Assembly: GCA_963921935.1 (NCBI GenBank)
Contig: OY998175.1
Location: forward strand, 263,183,709 to 263,247,708
DNA: 64,000 nt
Source of the DNA: Galeruca laticollis
Taxonomy: Eukaryota > Arthropoda > Insecta > Coleoptera > Chrysomelidae
Reading direction: 5' to 3'
The translations under genes were made by a program, and so were the position numbers. The first letter of the stretch is position 1. Each line of letters begins with the position of its first letter. The notes below the pieces were generated by a model. It made no database searches, was not told the origin of the DNA, and saw nothing but the letters and a program-made list of their open reading frames with translations. Shown here one piece after another: positions 45,836 to 57,331 of the stretch.

Positions 45836-47708
45836 GTAAACATCATTTTCAATCATATTTATTAGAGACTACATTACGAAATTATTAGAAAATGGGTTAT
45901 ATTGAAAATGTCATTAAAAATAATGAACACAAATGTAAATAAATGCCTCCAACAGAGGTATGTTCTCACGACTATTCTACTATGATTTGAATAATGCAAT
46001 TGCAGTTCTAGAAACGTCAGTCAAGAATTGATTCTAACAATTACATATTTTGAAATTTCATAATGAGTAATATTATCAAAAAAATAGATGATAGCTATGA
46101 AGGAGAATCCGTTAAGACCCCTTCAAAAGTCATTAAACTTATTACCTAGTAAATCAAGCAAACAATATGAAATAAGTTATAATCGGTAGAAAGAGTGGTG
46201 CTCCGATAAGAAAGGTGTTAATTTCACAGAAAAATGTCCTTGCGTATTTTCCAAAAAGATCTAATGATATCAAACCCTCATCACTTTAGTATGAGAACTC
46301 AATGGTGAGAGTAGTTCCTAAAGTTTAAGTTAAATCATAGTAGGTAGTTTCTACAGTTAGTGCCCTAAATAAAACATTTTTTTTTGTTTTTGCATAAACG
46401 TAGAAAAATTTACATGCAATACGTTGCGTGTAAAAAACACCCACTTTTTGCAATTGTTACATAAATAATTATTATCTGTAGTATATTTTAGTTATATTGT
46501 TTATGATTATGTAGAAATATTTCAACCTAATATTCCTTATTCCAAAAAACGTAATATCCCCCACTTCAGAATCAATACCTGTAAAGAAATGTTGTTTATG
46601 AATATGTAGAAGTGCATTATTTGTACTTCACCTAATACCATCATTTAAATAGTAAAAACAATTTTAGGTACAACTAAAATCAATCATGATGGAGAAGAGA
46701 ACGACTACCTTGTTGCGAAAACTGAAAGAATAGTTGAAATACAGTTAGTTTAGAGAGAATTCAATAAAATTAAGACTGATATACTATAAGTAATAAAGGC
46801 TCCGTTGAAAATGGAAAGGAATAATTTTTGTGGTCCAAACTTGAAAATTTTAAATGTGCGAATTTTTTTGTTTATCAAATATAATAGGAAATTGAACGCA
46901 ATTTAACATAGAAACTCCATCTTATCATGTGTAAATCCTAGAACAGATACACCACAGAATTTTTTCAATTCACGTATACAAAATTTACTTTGTGACATCG
47001 AAAATGCACTGCTCAACGTTTGGCTGACAGACTGACATAAGTTGATACGTTTTCTATAAATTTTGAAGGATTAAAATAAATAGAATAGAAACAATATGTA
47101 TTAAAAATAAACAATATATAATTATAAGTTCTGATGGAGTGCATGATAATTCGCTGTTTATTTTCATATTATACATAAATTCCAAATTATGTATTAGTAA
47201 CTAAATGAACATTCAAATTTAAAAATTCAGCCAACTGTTACTTACGAATTCTGTCAACTGTTACTTATATATGTGAAAGTTACCAACATAAATAAAGAAA
47301 CACAAAAATCACTAATTACAATTTTATTCTTATCAAAAACATTTTTGCACGTTCATTATAAAAAATAGTATGTAAAACTCTTATCACAATGACTTTTTGT
47401 AGTAATCACTGCTTCGCGGTTCGTTGCGGAAACTGCATCCGTTCTACAAAGCAAGTCCTTTTGGCACTTGTTATACAAATAACTATTTTGATTTTCAATT
47501 TTGAACAGTATTGAATCTTCCAAAGCCTGAAGGCTTTTCACGAATAATTGATCTCTGTCTCTTTACCTCAACCAAATTGTTATGTTAGGAAGGTTATTAT
47601 TATCAAAGATACTTCAAGATTTTGCATAGTTGTTTGTTGAATTTCAAACCTATTTGACGGGGAGGGGAGCGCAAAAATCTCACTTTTCCATTGTTAGCAG
47701 AGGCCCTA

Positions 47709-47710
<2 letters not shown>
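45836..47710. other. Non-coding stretch
   Basis: No gene or recognisable element. Confidence 0.4.

Positions 47711-47762
<52 letters not shown>
47711..47762. repeat. (TA)n microsatellite
   Basis: About 52 bp of TA dinucleotides. Confidence 0.95.
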
Positions 47763-47767
<5 letters not shown>

Positions 47768-49689
47768 TGGATAGAACGGGGAGAGAAAGAATTATTTAAC
47801 GTTATTATTAGTTTAGTTTATATTTAGTTTTGATTTGCCCGGTATATTGTAAAAATTTAAAATTTTATTACTAAAATGGTTATACTTTAAAACATGAGAA
47901 ACTCTTTAACCTCAGAGTAGGGTTCAGGTATAGAAAAACAAAATTCAATTTATAGTGTGAGCGCCTAAATTTGATTAGATATCTCTGTCTTCATAAAAAT
48001 TTTGTTAATAAAAATGTACTTGCTTGTTTAATAATACGTAATAAATTCTTAAGACGGTCCTGTGTTTCAAGTTGAACCTTTTTACTATTCACAGATGTCA
48101 GTTTAAACTACCAACGGTTCAAACTAGATGGAGCCATCACCACAAAGAAATAAAATGTATCAAAAACAATTTTACAATGTTCTTCAAACTAGAAAGAACG
48201 TTATTTAATATTTTGAATAGACAAATACATTGTTCTTTTACAAGACACAAATTAACAAAAAACCTACTATCTATTATGACCACTCATTCAAACAAAATCA
48301 CGTTCTCACATAAAAAAATTATCTCTATATACAAATCTAAAATAGGCAACATTTAATACAAATCTTATAATACTGAAACTTCTATATAAACGATTATTAT
48401 ATCAAAATGGCGAAACACAATGGTTGTAAATGTTTGTTTAATACCAAAGTTCAATTCTTTGCACTAAATTGGTAAGTTTTATTCAACCTTTTTTATGTAT
48501 AATGAAAATAGTCTAAATACTTTATTCCTGTATAGTAATTGACTTCAATTATCCTTTACTTTATTTTAGGTTACCTTCTGGAAATTGTCACATCACTGGT
48601 CCAGCTTACACAAAATCAGGAATCAATGCTATGTCCCGTCCACATCAATACATTTCAGTCCAATTACATAATCAAAAGCTTTCTAAAAGGTATGGTGGAT
48701 ATATCCATTCCACCATACAAATATTAATCAAGTATTATCTATCAATTTTACGGTTAGTATTCAAACATAATTACCAAATTGTTTCTTATTTTCTACATCT
48801 GCTTGTTTAAATATATAATCTACCATATCATAAGTACAATGTATCTCTCTTTTCTGAATTTTGATGCCAAATATCTTATTTTTCGAAAAGTTTTCTTAAT
48901 TCCCAAAATTTTGCTGCTTCTCAAATTTTCTACCACCCAAAAAGAAATTTTACCTAGTCAATAGTCTGTATAATCAACAAACTTTTCTCCTTCAATTTTT
49001 TTATTATTAACAACTACTTGTCGCAGATTAAAAGTTTGTTGAATACATTCCACCAATCAGATTTGGTTATCAAAACTTTTCTTTATAGATTTCATTTCAA
49101 ATAGTGAATTGTCCATCTATCATTTGAAAACGCTTTGTTTTAAGGTTCTTTAATGATTTTAACTCATATTGTGTCTCTCAAATTATATTTCATTTAGTTT
49201 ACAAAATGACATTTCCAAATTTATAAAATATGTGTTCATAATGTCAAACCGTTCAATAGATGTCACATTCCATAGAATTAATGTTTTTCAGTTTACTTCT
49301 TATATCGAAATGTTTTTAAATATTTATAAAATCTTATTTACATGTCCTTCAAACCCTAATATTCATTTTAAAAAGAATCTCACTATTTATTTACCTTGAC
49401 AATAAAAATAAAGGATTATCATTTCCATTTGTATATGTAACAACGTTCTAATATTCCGTCTTGTAGGTTTATAGAGATTTTGTTAATTCATTTCACAAAT
49501 GTTTCTTCAAATCTTATTCTAAATTATACAGTTAGATGCTTTCTCTATTGAATAGTACATGGTACAGATTGTCTCCTTTTTTAGATAATCTTTTAAAAAA
49601 AATTAAATTTCAAAAATTTTTATTTCTTGAAATAAGTAGTTTTTTTTTTATTTTATGTTCGGTATACAGGGTGTTGTTTTACTCTATGT

Positions 49690-49692
<3 letters not shown>
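47763..49692. other. Non-coding stretch
   Basis: AT-rich; short open frames without recognised content. Confidence 0.4.

Positions 49693-49765
<73 letters not shown>
49693..49765. repeat. (TA)n microsatellite
   Basis: About 73 bp of TA dinucleotides, left border of segmental duplicate 1. Confidence 0.95.
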
Positions 49766-49769
<4 letters not shown>

Positions 49770-51594
49770 AACAGGCACTGTTTTAATTTACTTATTTTTT
49801 ATTGTGAAATTTATTTATAGATGTTTATATTTTAGAATTTTAGTTTTAAGTTTGGCTAGCTCAGTTTGTTTTTCACTATTTGTTTAGTAATTTTCCTTAA
49901 TTAGATTATTCGGGAGCATGAAACCCATTTTCTCTTCGAGTCCTGGCAATTTATACTGTTGGAATAGTTGAAATAAAAAGAAAACACATTATTTTGAAAT
50001 AGATTTAATTTTCAATGCAATATTTATATCTGATAAAAATAATATGCGACGCCAATGGTTATATTGTACCTACTTATTGATTTTAATAATATCATCAATG
50101 CGCATGCGTGAAAAACTAGTCATGCGCTTTAACATGAAACGAACAATTCTTACATTAAAGAAGCATCAATATTTATACAAACATAGTTTGTTTGACGATG
50201 CAGATAAGTAAATGGTTCATAAAAAAAAATAAGAGAATTTATATATATATATATATATATATATATCATAGTTATATATGATACAAATAGCTGTGGAAAG
50301 AAATTAGTTATATACATGGATAGAAAATAGGAATTATATACAGATGGACATAGTTACTTCATTATAAAATTTCAAACACCAGATTTATGCGATTACAAGA
50401 TGGCGTAAGTACATATTTTAATTTATATAAAGTTCGGCCTTTTATTAATTTTAACGATTTATGCAATGAATTCACTATACAAAGTCTGTTTCTTTCTTTT
50501 TTAGATCGATCATATTTGCAAAAGTTTATCAATTTATGAAATTAAGTACTTAATTGGTATTTTGAGTTTTTACACTGTTTATTGGCCAATAAATGATTTA
50601 AAAACACTGACCTGTTGCTCTTGCATTGGGATGAAAGTCTCTGGATCCCAGGAACACTCCACTGAATCTCCAAAAAAAAAACCAAAATTGTTGAAAATTT
50701 CGCAGATTCTTGCCGAAAAACTTGTTACACTTGACTGTAAGTATTTCTAATATTGTATTTAATAGTACTTTAGGAGTTTAAATGTCTTAAAACCGGGAAT
50801 ATCTTTAAATTTTAGGAACACTATCACATACACTCCTCGCTTCCTAACACCCGCTTCCGTTCTTTCTAAGCGTCCCCTCGATTCTCGACTTTTTTCAACA
50901 AAACAGTCTTTTGTTCTTTTCCAGGTCACTATTCCAAAGTTTATTTATTGATTCACAGTTTGTTCTGTCATATTTTATAACCAATAAGATATTGTCTTTT
51001 GTAATCAGATACTTGAAACTTCTATCACTTATCAAAAAATTTCATACATACAAATACATTCAAATTGGTTATACTTAGATACACTTACATGGTATAACAT
51101 TCAATATTATTATTGATAGTATATTCTTGTTACACTCATATTAATTATAAATATAAATTCTCTTATGTTATTTGTCTATATATCATTATTTGTTTATCTA
51201 TGAAATCTATTGGATTATATTCTATTCAATATTTATATTTGTTCTTATTCTTAAATTAATGATTATAATGAATCAACTATAATAATATTTGTTTTCATTT
51301 CAGATGAACAGCTGATTATGTTATGAAAAATAATCTTCGTCTTAGGCAACTTTATTTACATCATTACATTGGTTAGGCAATCTCTATATTTTATGTTATT
51401 ATTAAGGTAATTCCTTTTTTTTATTATATTGTTATAAGCTGTTATTTAATATATCTTTATTTTATATGTTGTTTAAATTAAGAAAAGTGTTTCCTTTTTA
51501 CTTGTTTTCCTTAATTATATTATTTTCATATATATTTCATACTAGCAACATATTTTTATAATACTAATTGTCTTATTATCTATGATATCTGGTT

Positions 51595-51595
<1 letters not shown>
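49766..51595 (+). repeat. Segmental duplicate, copy 1
   Basis: About 1.8 kb matching 52612-54651 along its length: shared blocks include TTGGCTAGCTCAGTT, CGGGAGCATGAAA, AAAACTAGTCATGCGCTTTA, GTCTCTGGATCCCAGGAACA and GGCAACTTTATTTACATCAT. Both copies start after a (TA)n array and end at GATATCTGGTTCAAT followed by another (TA)n. At 50600-50745 an open frame ('SGSQEHSTESPKKKPKLLKI') runs to a GTAAGT donor; the same place in copy 2 is frameshifted. A smaller (TA)n lies at 50238-50267. Confidence 0.85.

Positions 51596-51648
<53 letters not shown>
51596..51648. repeat. (TA)n microsatellite
   Basis: About 53 bp, right border of segmental duplicate 1. Confidence 0.95.
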
Positions 51649-51651
<3 letters not shown>

Positions 51652-52380
51652 GGATATTTTTGTGGGGATGTGGCAATAAGACTCCAGAGTAAATTCTTTA
51701 AGATATTTATTCCCGAGCTTTCGAATGATTTTCATTCATTATCAAGGGATAAAATCTATAGCGAATTTTGGAATAGTTGTAAATTTTTATAATAAACTCT
51801 TTTAAACATAATTCAATGAAAAACTCAAAAATCAAAAACGCCGGAAAATAAAAAGAGAAATATAATTTATCAAATTCCGTGTAACGACTGCAGTAGTGTT
51901 TACATTGGACAAACTAGCCAAATTTTTGAAAATCGAATAAAAAGTCATAAATACGACAAAAAAATACAACAGCTCTAACTTTCTACGGAAACTCTAAAAA
52001 ATACAAAAAGAGAGAAATTTTGGAATCAATTGCTATCCAAAAAAACCAGCATGCCATAGACAATAAAACAACCTCAGTAAAATATATCTAGCAGTATTGT
52101 AAATAATTTTAATGTATACAAACGTTGTGGATTCTTTGTTGTGAATGTTGTTTTTAGTAAGAGTGATAAGAAGATTTCATGTTTCGACGAAGTTCTTGAC
52201 TGGACATTTTAATAGTATTGTATCTCTTAGTGAGAAAATCAGTTTATTTTAGATCTACGGAGATTCATTTTGGAAAAGGCTGAATAAGCCGAAACGTAAA
52301 TAAATGATGGTAATCTTAACAACTTAAACCGTCTTTTTGTAAAAATGACCTAAAACCAAGAAAAACTTTAAATATATATA
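51649..52380 (+). pseudogene. Penelope-like GIY-YIG fragment, second family
   Basis: At about 51855-51975 the frame reads 'NIIYQIPCNDCSSVYIGQTS' and 'FENRIKSHKYDKK', a canonical PLE GIY-YIG core with Cys-x2-Cys and the catalytic Arg; it stops shortly after and a frame-shifted continuation follows to about 52090. The downstream block GGCTGAATAAGCCGAAACGT (52271-52290) is a small hairpin followed by GAAAC, like the 3' part of PLE terminal repeats. The left segment (51650-51760, minus strand) has TGATAATGAATGAAAATCAT then TCGAAAGC. The fragment separates the two segmental duplicates. Confidence 0.65.
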
Positions 52381-52553
52381 TATTAAATATGTATACTACT
52401 TTATTTTTTGTAATGCCCTACGTTGGGAAGCAAGTTATATACTCGTATGTATGGATTTTTATTTAATAATATGTTTTATTTATTTATGTATGATATGTTG
52501 TTTGAATACTATAATTTATTTATTCCACGTTTGGGAGATAAATTGTATATGAC

Positions 52554-52557
<4 letters not shown>

Positions 52558-52611
<54 letters not shown>
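52558..52611. repeat. (TA)n microsatellite
   Basis: About 54 bp, left border of segmental duplicate 2. Confidence 0.95.
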
Positions 52612-52615
<4 letters not shown>

Positions 52616-54650
52616 CTAAATTGTTATTTAATACTTACTTTCTTTATATTATGAAATTTATTTATTTTTGATTATGAAATTTATCTGTAGATGTTTATTA
52701 TTTAGAATTTTTATTTAGTTTGGCTAGCTCAGTTATTGTTTTTTTATATAGTTGTTATATTTATTATATATTTATTAATTCGGGAGCATGAAATCCTTTT
52801 TCTCTTTGAGTCCTGGCTTTTATATTGTTGTAATAGTTTAAATAAAAAGAAAACACATTATTTTGAAATCAATTTAATTTTCAATGCAATATTTTATATA
52901 TTTGATAAAAATATTATGAGACGCCACTGGTTGTATTGTATCTACTTATTTATTTTAATCATTTTATTAATGCGCATGCGTGGAAAACTAGTCATGCGCT
53001 TTAGCATAAAAAGAACAATTCTTACACTAAAGAAGCATCTATATTTATACAAACATAGTTTGTTTGACGATGCAGACAAGTAAATGGTTCAAACACATAA
53101 AAGAATTTATATATAAATCATACATATATATATATATGATACAAATTGCTGTGGAAAGAAAATAGTTATATACATAGATAGAAATATAGGAATTATATAT
53201 AGATGGGCATAGTTATTACATTATGAAATTTCAATCACCAGATTTATGCAATTACAAGATGGCGTAAGTACATATTTCAATTTATTTAAAATTCGGCCTT
53301 TTATTAATTTTAACGATTTATGCGATTAATTCACTATATAAAGTCTGTTTCTTTCTTTTTTAGATCGATCATATGTGCAAAAGTTTATCAATTTATGAAA
53401 TTAAGTACTTAATTGAGTATTTGAGTTTTTTCTCTGATTATTGGCCAATAATGATTTAAAAACACTGACCTGTTGCCCTTGAATTGGGATGAAAGTCTCT
53501 GGATCCCAGGAACACTCCGCTGAAGCTCCAAAAAAAACCAAAATTGATGAAAATTTCGTAAATTCTTGCCGAAAAACTTGATACAATTGACTGTGAGTAT
53601 TACTAAGATTATATTTAATAGTACTTTATAGGTTTAAATGTGTTAAACCAGGAATTTCTTGAAATTTCAGGAACACCATCACACACACTCCTCGCTTCTA
53701 GACACCAGCTTCCCTTCTCCCTTAAGCGTCCCCTCGATTCTCTACTTTTTTCAACAAACAGTCTTTTGTTCTTTTTCAGGTCACTATTTCAAAGTTTATT
53801 TGTTGATTCACAATTTGTTCTGTCATATTTTATAACCAATAAAATATTGTCTTTTGCAATCAGATTAATTGAAACTTCTTTCACTTATTAAAAGAATTTC
53901 ATACATACACTCTTTTACATAATTAGTTCATTTATAGAGTTCCTATGAGTTTTTTCATCATACAACTAAATTAAAATTGGTTATACATAGCTACATTTAA
54001 ATGGAACAACATCCAATATTGTTATTGATAGTATATCATTGTTACACTCATATTCATTATAAATATAATTTCTCTTATGTTATTTGTCTAAACTCTTTGC
54101 ATTATATTATTTATAATAAACATTAACAAATTTCTATTTATTGATTCAACGTTTATTTTATTTACCATATATCATTTGTCTATATGTCATTATTTGTTTA
54201 TCTATGAAAATCTATTGAATTCTATTCTATTCAATATTTGTATTTGTTTTTTATTCTTTAATTAATGATTATGATGAATTATCTATAATAATATTTGTAT
54301 TCTAATGTAACTACTTATATCTAATATTCTCTTGACTTGACTATATAATTGTTTCTTTTTAGGTGAACAGCTGGTTGTGGTATGGGAATTATTCTTCGTC
54401 TTAGGCAACTTTATTTACATCATTACACTAGTTAGGCAATCTCTATATTTTGTATTATTATTGAGGTAATTCCTTATTTATTATATTGTTATAGGCTATT
54501 TTTTATTATATCTTTATTTGATATGTTGTTTAAATTAAGAAAAGTGTTTCCTTTTTACCTGTTTTCTTAAATTATATTATTTTCATATATTTTATTACTA
54601 GCAACATATTTTTATAATACTAATTCTCTTCTTATCTATGATATCTGGTT

Positions 54651-54651
<1 letters not shown>
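52612..54651 (+). repeat. Segmental duplicate, copy 2
   Basis: About 2.0 kb partner of 49766-51595. It carries insertions relative to copy 1, for example about 54060-54180. An open frame 52736-53083 (115 codons, hydrophobic) exists only in this copy, since copy 1 has many stops there, so it is not a conserved gene. Confidence 0.85.

Positions 54652-54721
<70 letters not shown>
54652..54721. repeat. (TA)n microsatellite, left flank of errantivirus-like element
   Basis: About 70 bp of TA dinucleotides ending exactly at the LTR edge; continued in 63188-63246 on the other side of the element. Confidence 0.95.
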
Positions 54722-54725
<4 letters not shown>

Positions 54726-55093
54726 ATATTCACAAATTCACATTAAACTTTTTAAAAACAATTTTTATTGAGTTACACAGTTTTATGTTATATAAAAAAG
54801 AATTGATGGGTTGATATTATAATTGTAACTAACTATTTTACATAAAGTCAAAGAATTTATAGAATTTGTTAAATCAACGTCAGCGTTTATTTTCATGGAG
54901 AATTCGATGTAGCGTCACTCTCATGAAAGTGCAGAAATCAAAATTTATCTGTAACATAATATTTGTGTTACTTAATGTGTTTATTCTATAAAAACGCAAC
55001 GTAGCATCGTTCTCATGAAAATACGGAAATAGTAATCTGATGTTTGACATTGCGTAACATTACTTAAACATAAGCGTTTTTTCCTATATAACA
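54722..55093 (-). repeat. 3' LTR of the errantivirus-like element
   Basis: 372 bp, same ends as the 5' LTR. It is preceded on the coding strand by about 160 bp of A/T-rich sequence after env. Confidence 0.93.
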
Positions 55094-55256
55094 ACTTAAT
55101 TAGAATTGTTGTTTAATAAACAACAATTTTGGGAATAAAAACCAAAATACATAAAATATAGAATAGACAATACAATATATACAGAGATTTCAAGATTAGA
55201 AGGAAAATACGCAAAATACAAAAAATATAATTATAATACATTAAACCATGAAATTG

Positions 55257-57281
55257 TCAATTTTCGATTTCCACTTCCTCAGAGGCTTCGGTGTCAAGTT
55301 TGGGTCTTCTTTTTGGCAGAATGTTATGAATTTTGATAAAAACATCATTTGGTTGGTCCGGAACAGGCTTTCCTGGCGATTTGTTGAATTTAATATTTCT
55401 ACACTTATAACAGGTGTAGAGGACGATCAAGGCAACGATGAGTGAGATCGTAGTATATGTGAACCACGAAATATTTTTCTCAACAAACGGTTTGTTTATG
55501 AGTTCATCCAAACTTTTTGATTATTGGTCCAGTTTGTGTTTTGTCACTTGCTGATCATTCAAATTAATGTTATTAAGATCTAGTGGTTCTATTTTGGGTA
55601 CTTCTACTTTGTTTGGAATGTCTAGACAACAGATGTAATCAACCATTACGGGATGAAGTACATGAGGAATGTTTATGGTTTTTCTGGTACTAGCTTGTAT
55701 TTTAGTAATGCCATTAAAAGCGGAACATCCTGAGTATGGCTGTAAAATAGAATTTTCATTTACGGTTAATGTTTTCGTTTTTGTGTCTGGAAGACTTATG
55801 GTCACGTGTACCGGTTCGGCAATCGACACTAGCCACACGTTTTCTCCGAGTTTTTGCACATTATAACCTTGTCCGTTGACTACCGCACTTTTACAATTCG
55901 CAGGAAATGTCTTATATTGTCTCAACAAACGGGCTTCACATATCGCGTTATCGTCTATATGGTACGCGTAAACATCGCGACACAACTTTTGATGCGTAGA
56001 TAACTGTTTACACTTTTGTAAATCGTGGATTGGAATTTAGGATAAAGAATCATCATCTCGCGCTAAATATTTTTGGGAAAATGATAAAATGTGGTGAAAT
56101 CCAGTTCTATTATCATAAATTGGTATTGGGTATAGGTGGAATAAAGTAAATATTTGTGGTTCAATCAAAGGTATTTTAAGAACGAAAACAAGATCTGAAT
56201 TTGTTTGATATGCTTCGAGATCGATTATTTCCAAATACTGTGAAATTTCAGAATATTTTATTGGTAGCGGTAAACCTTTCCTTACTGTATTTTCTGATAT
56301 TTTCTTAAGAGCAGTGATCAAATTTTCTGGTTCAATAATAGAAGTATGAATTATTTGAAGCTGTGCAAAAGTGATAGAGTTTAGAATATCATTAATAGTA
56401 TTTTCAAGATACGAATAACTAATGAAATTGACTGTCTCGACCCTTACTTCGTGGAATATGCTCATATTAGTGTTTTTAAATGAAACTCAAGGTCTCTAGT
56501 TAATTCCACAATATAATACAAGTTATTGAAAATTGTCAATTTTTTAGAATTTTCAATAACTTGTATTATATTGTGGAATTAACTAGAGACCTTGAGTTTC
56601 ATTTAAAAACACTAATACGAATAACTCTCCATTAGTTGTTCGCAAATTTCAAAGAAATTTAATTTGGCTTCGATACGCGTAATTTCGTTTGTTGATTGTC
56701 GAATGGTGGTTTCAATTTTTTCTATATCTGAATTAAATATTTTCTCATTTATTTTTAATTGTTCTATGGTACTGTTGAGATTTGTTATGACTGAGCTTGT
56801 GATTGACATTTGATTTTTTAATTAGTTTTCTATCTGGTTTTGATCAGTTTTTAATTTATTAATGCAGTCCATATAATATTCACCGTCAGACGCATCGAGA
56901 TTTCCGGTTATTGATTTAAATATGGTGCTAATATCATTAATTAACCCTCGTTTTTGTCTTTTAACATCGAAAGATATTTCACTAAATTTATCGCCAATAG
57001 ATTTTGTAATTTGTTGCAATAAAGCCAAATGTGATTTTACTTCGGATCGGAAGGACTTCATACTGGGGTAGTTTGAATTAAAGGTATTTTGAATTGTGTC
57101 AAGAATTCTATTATTTCTTTCAAAAGTTTGTTTAGAAGCTGATATATTTGTATGCACTAATTAAGTCCATTCGTCGTTCGAAACCATTATTTTGGTTTCG
57201 TCGTGGTAGTAGATTCCAACTGTATTGTTTATGGGTTCGATTTTATATTGACATATTGCTGTTCCGGTCAGCAGCAGAAAC
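55257..57281 (-). pseudogene. env: env of the errantivirus-like element, interrupted
   Basis: Envelope of the insect errantivirus type, related to the fusion proteins of baculoviruses; the working protein sits in the membrane and drives fusion. The chosen start is a splice acceptor (TTATTTTCAG, exon from 57281), as env is made from spliced RNA in this group, followed by a hydrophobic leader. A basic cleavage-type site Arg-Gln-Lys-Arg-Gly is at about 56965-56945, followed by the fusion-peptide-like and coiled-coil regions. A Cys-rich part spans 55985-55600. The membrane anchor is at about 55480-55410, with a short Lys/Arg-rich tail to 55257. Breaks: a stop near 57158, a stop near 56820, the foldback element at 56421-56614, a stop at 56037 and another at 55521. 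No function is expected. Confidence 0.85.
56421..56614. mobile_element. Palindromic foldback element, copy 3, inside env
   Basis: 194 bp with the same tail and arms as the copies at 21.4 and 21.8 kb (left arm about 15 bp shorter at the centre). Flanked by the 12-bp direct repeat ATACGAATAACT (56409-56420 and 56615-56626). Removing element and one repeat restores continuity of the flanking env reading, so it inserted after the retrotransposon. Confidence 0.88.
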
Positions 57282-57331
57282 CTGAAAATAAGTTAATTCT
57301 CAACATAGGGTTTCATAAGATCGAAATTTAT

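Noticed and set aside
52736..53083. 115-codon hydrophobic open frame.
   Set aside because: The duplicate at 49.9-50.2 kb has many stops and indels in the same place, so the frame is not maintained.
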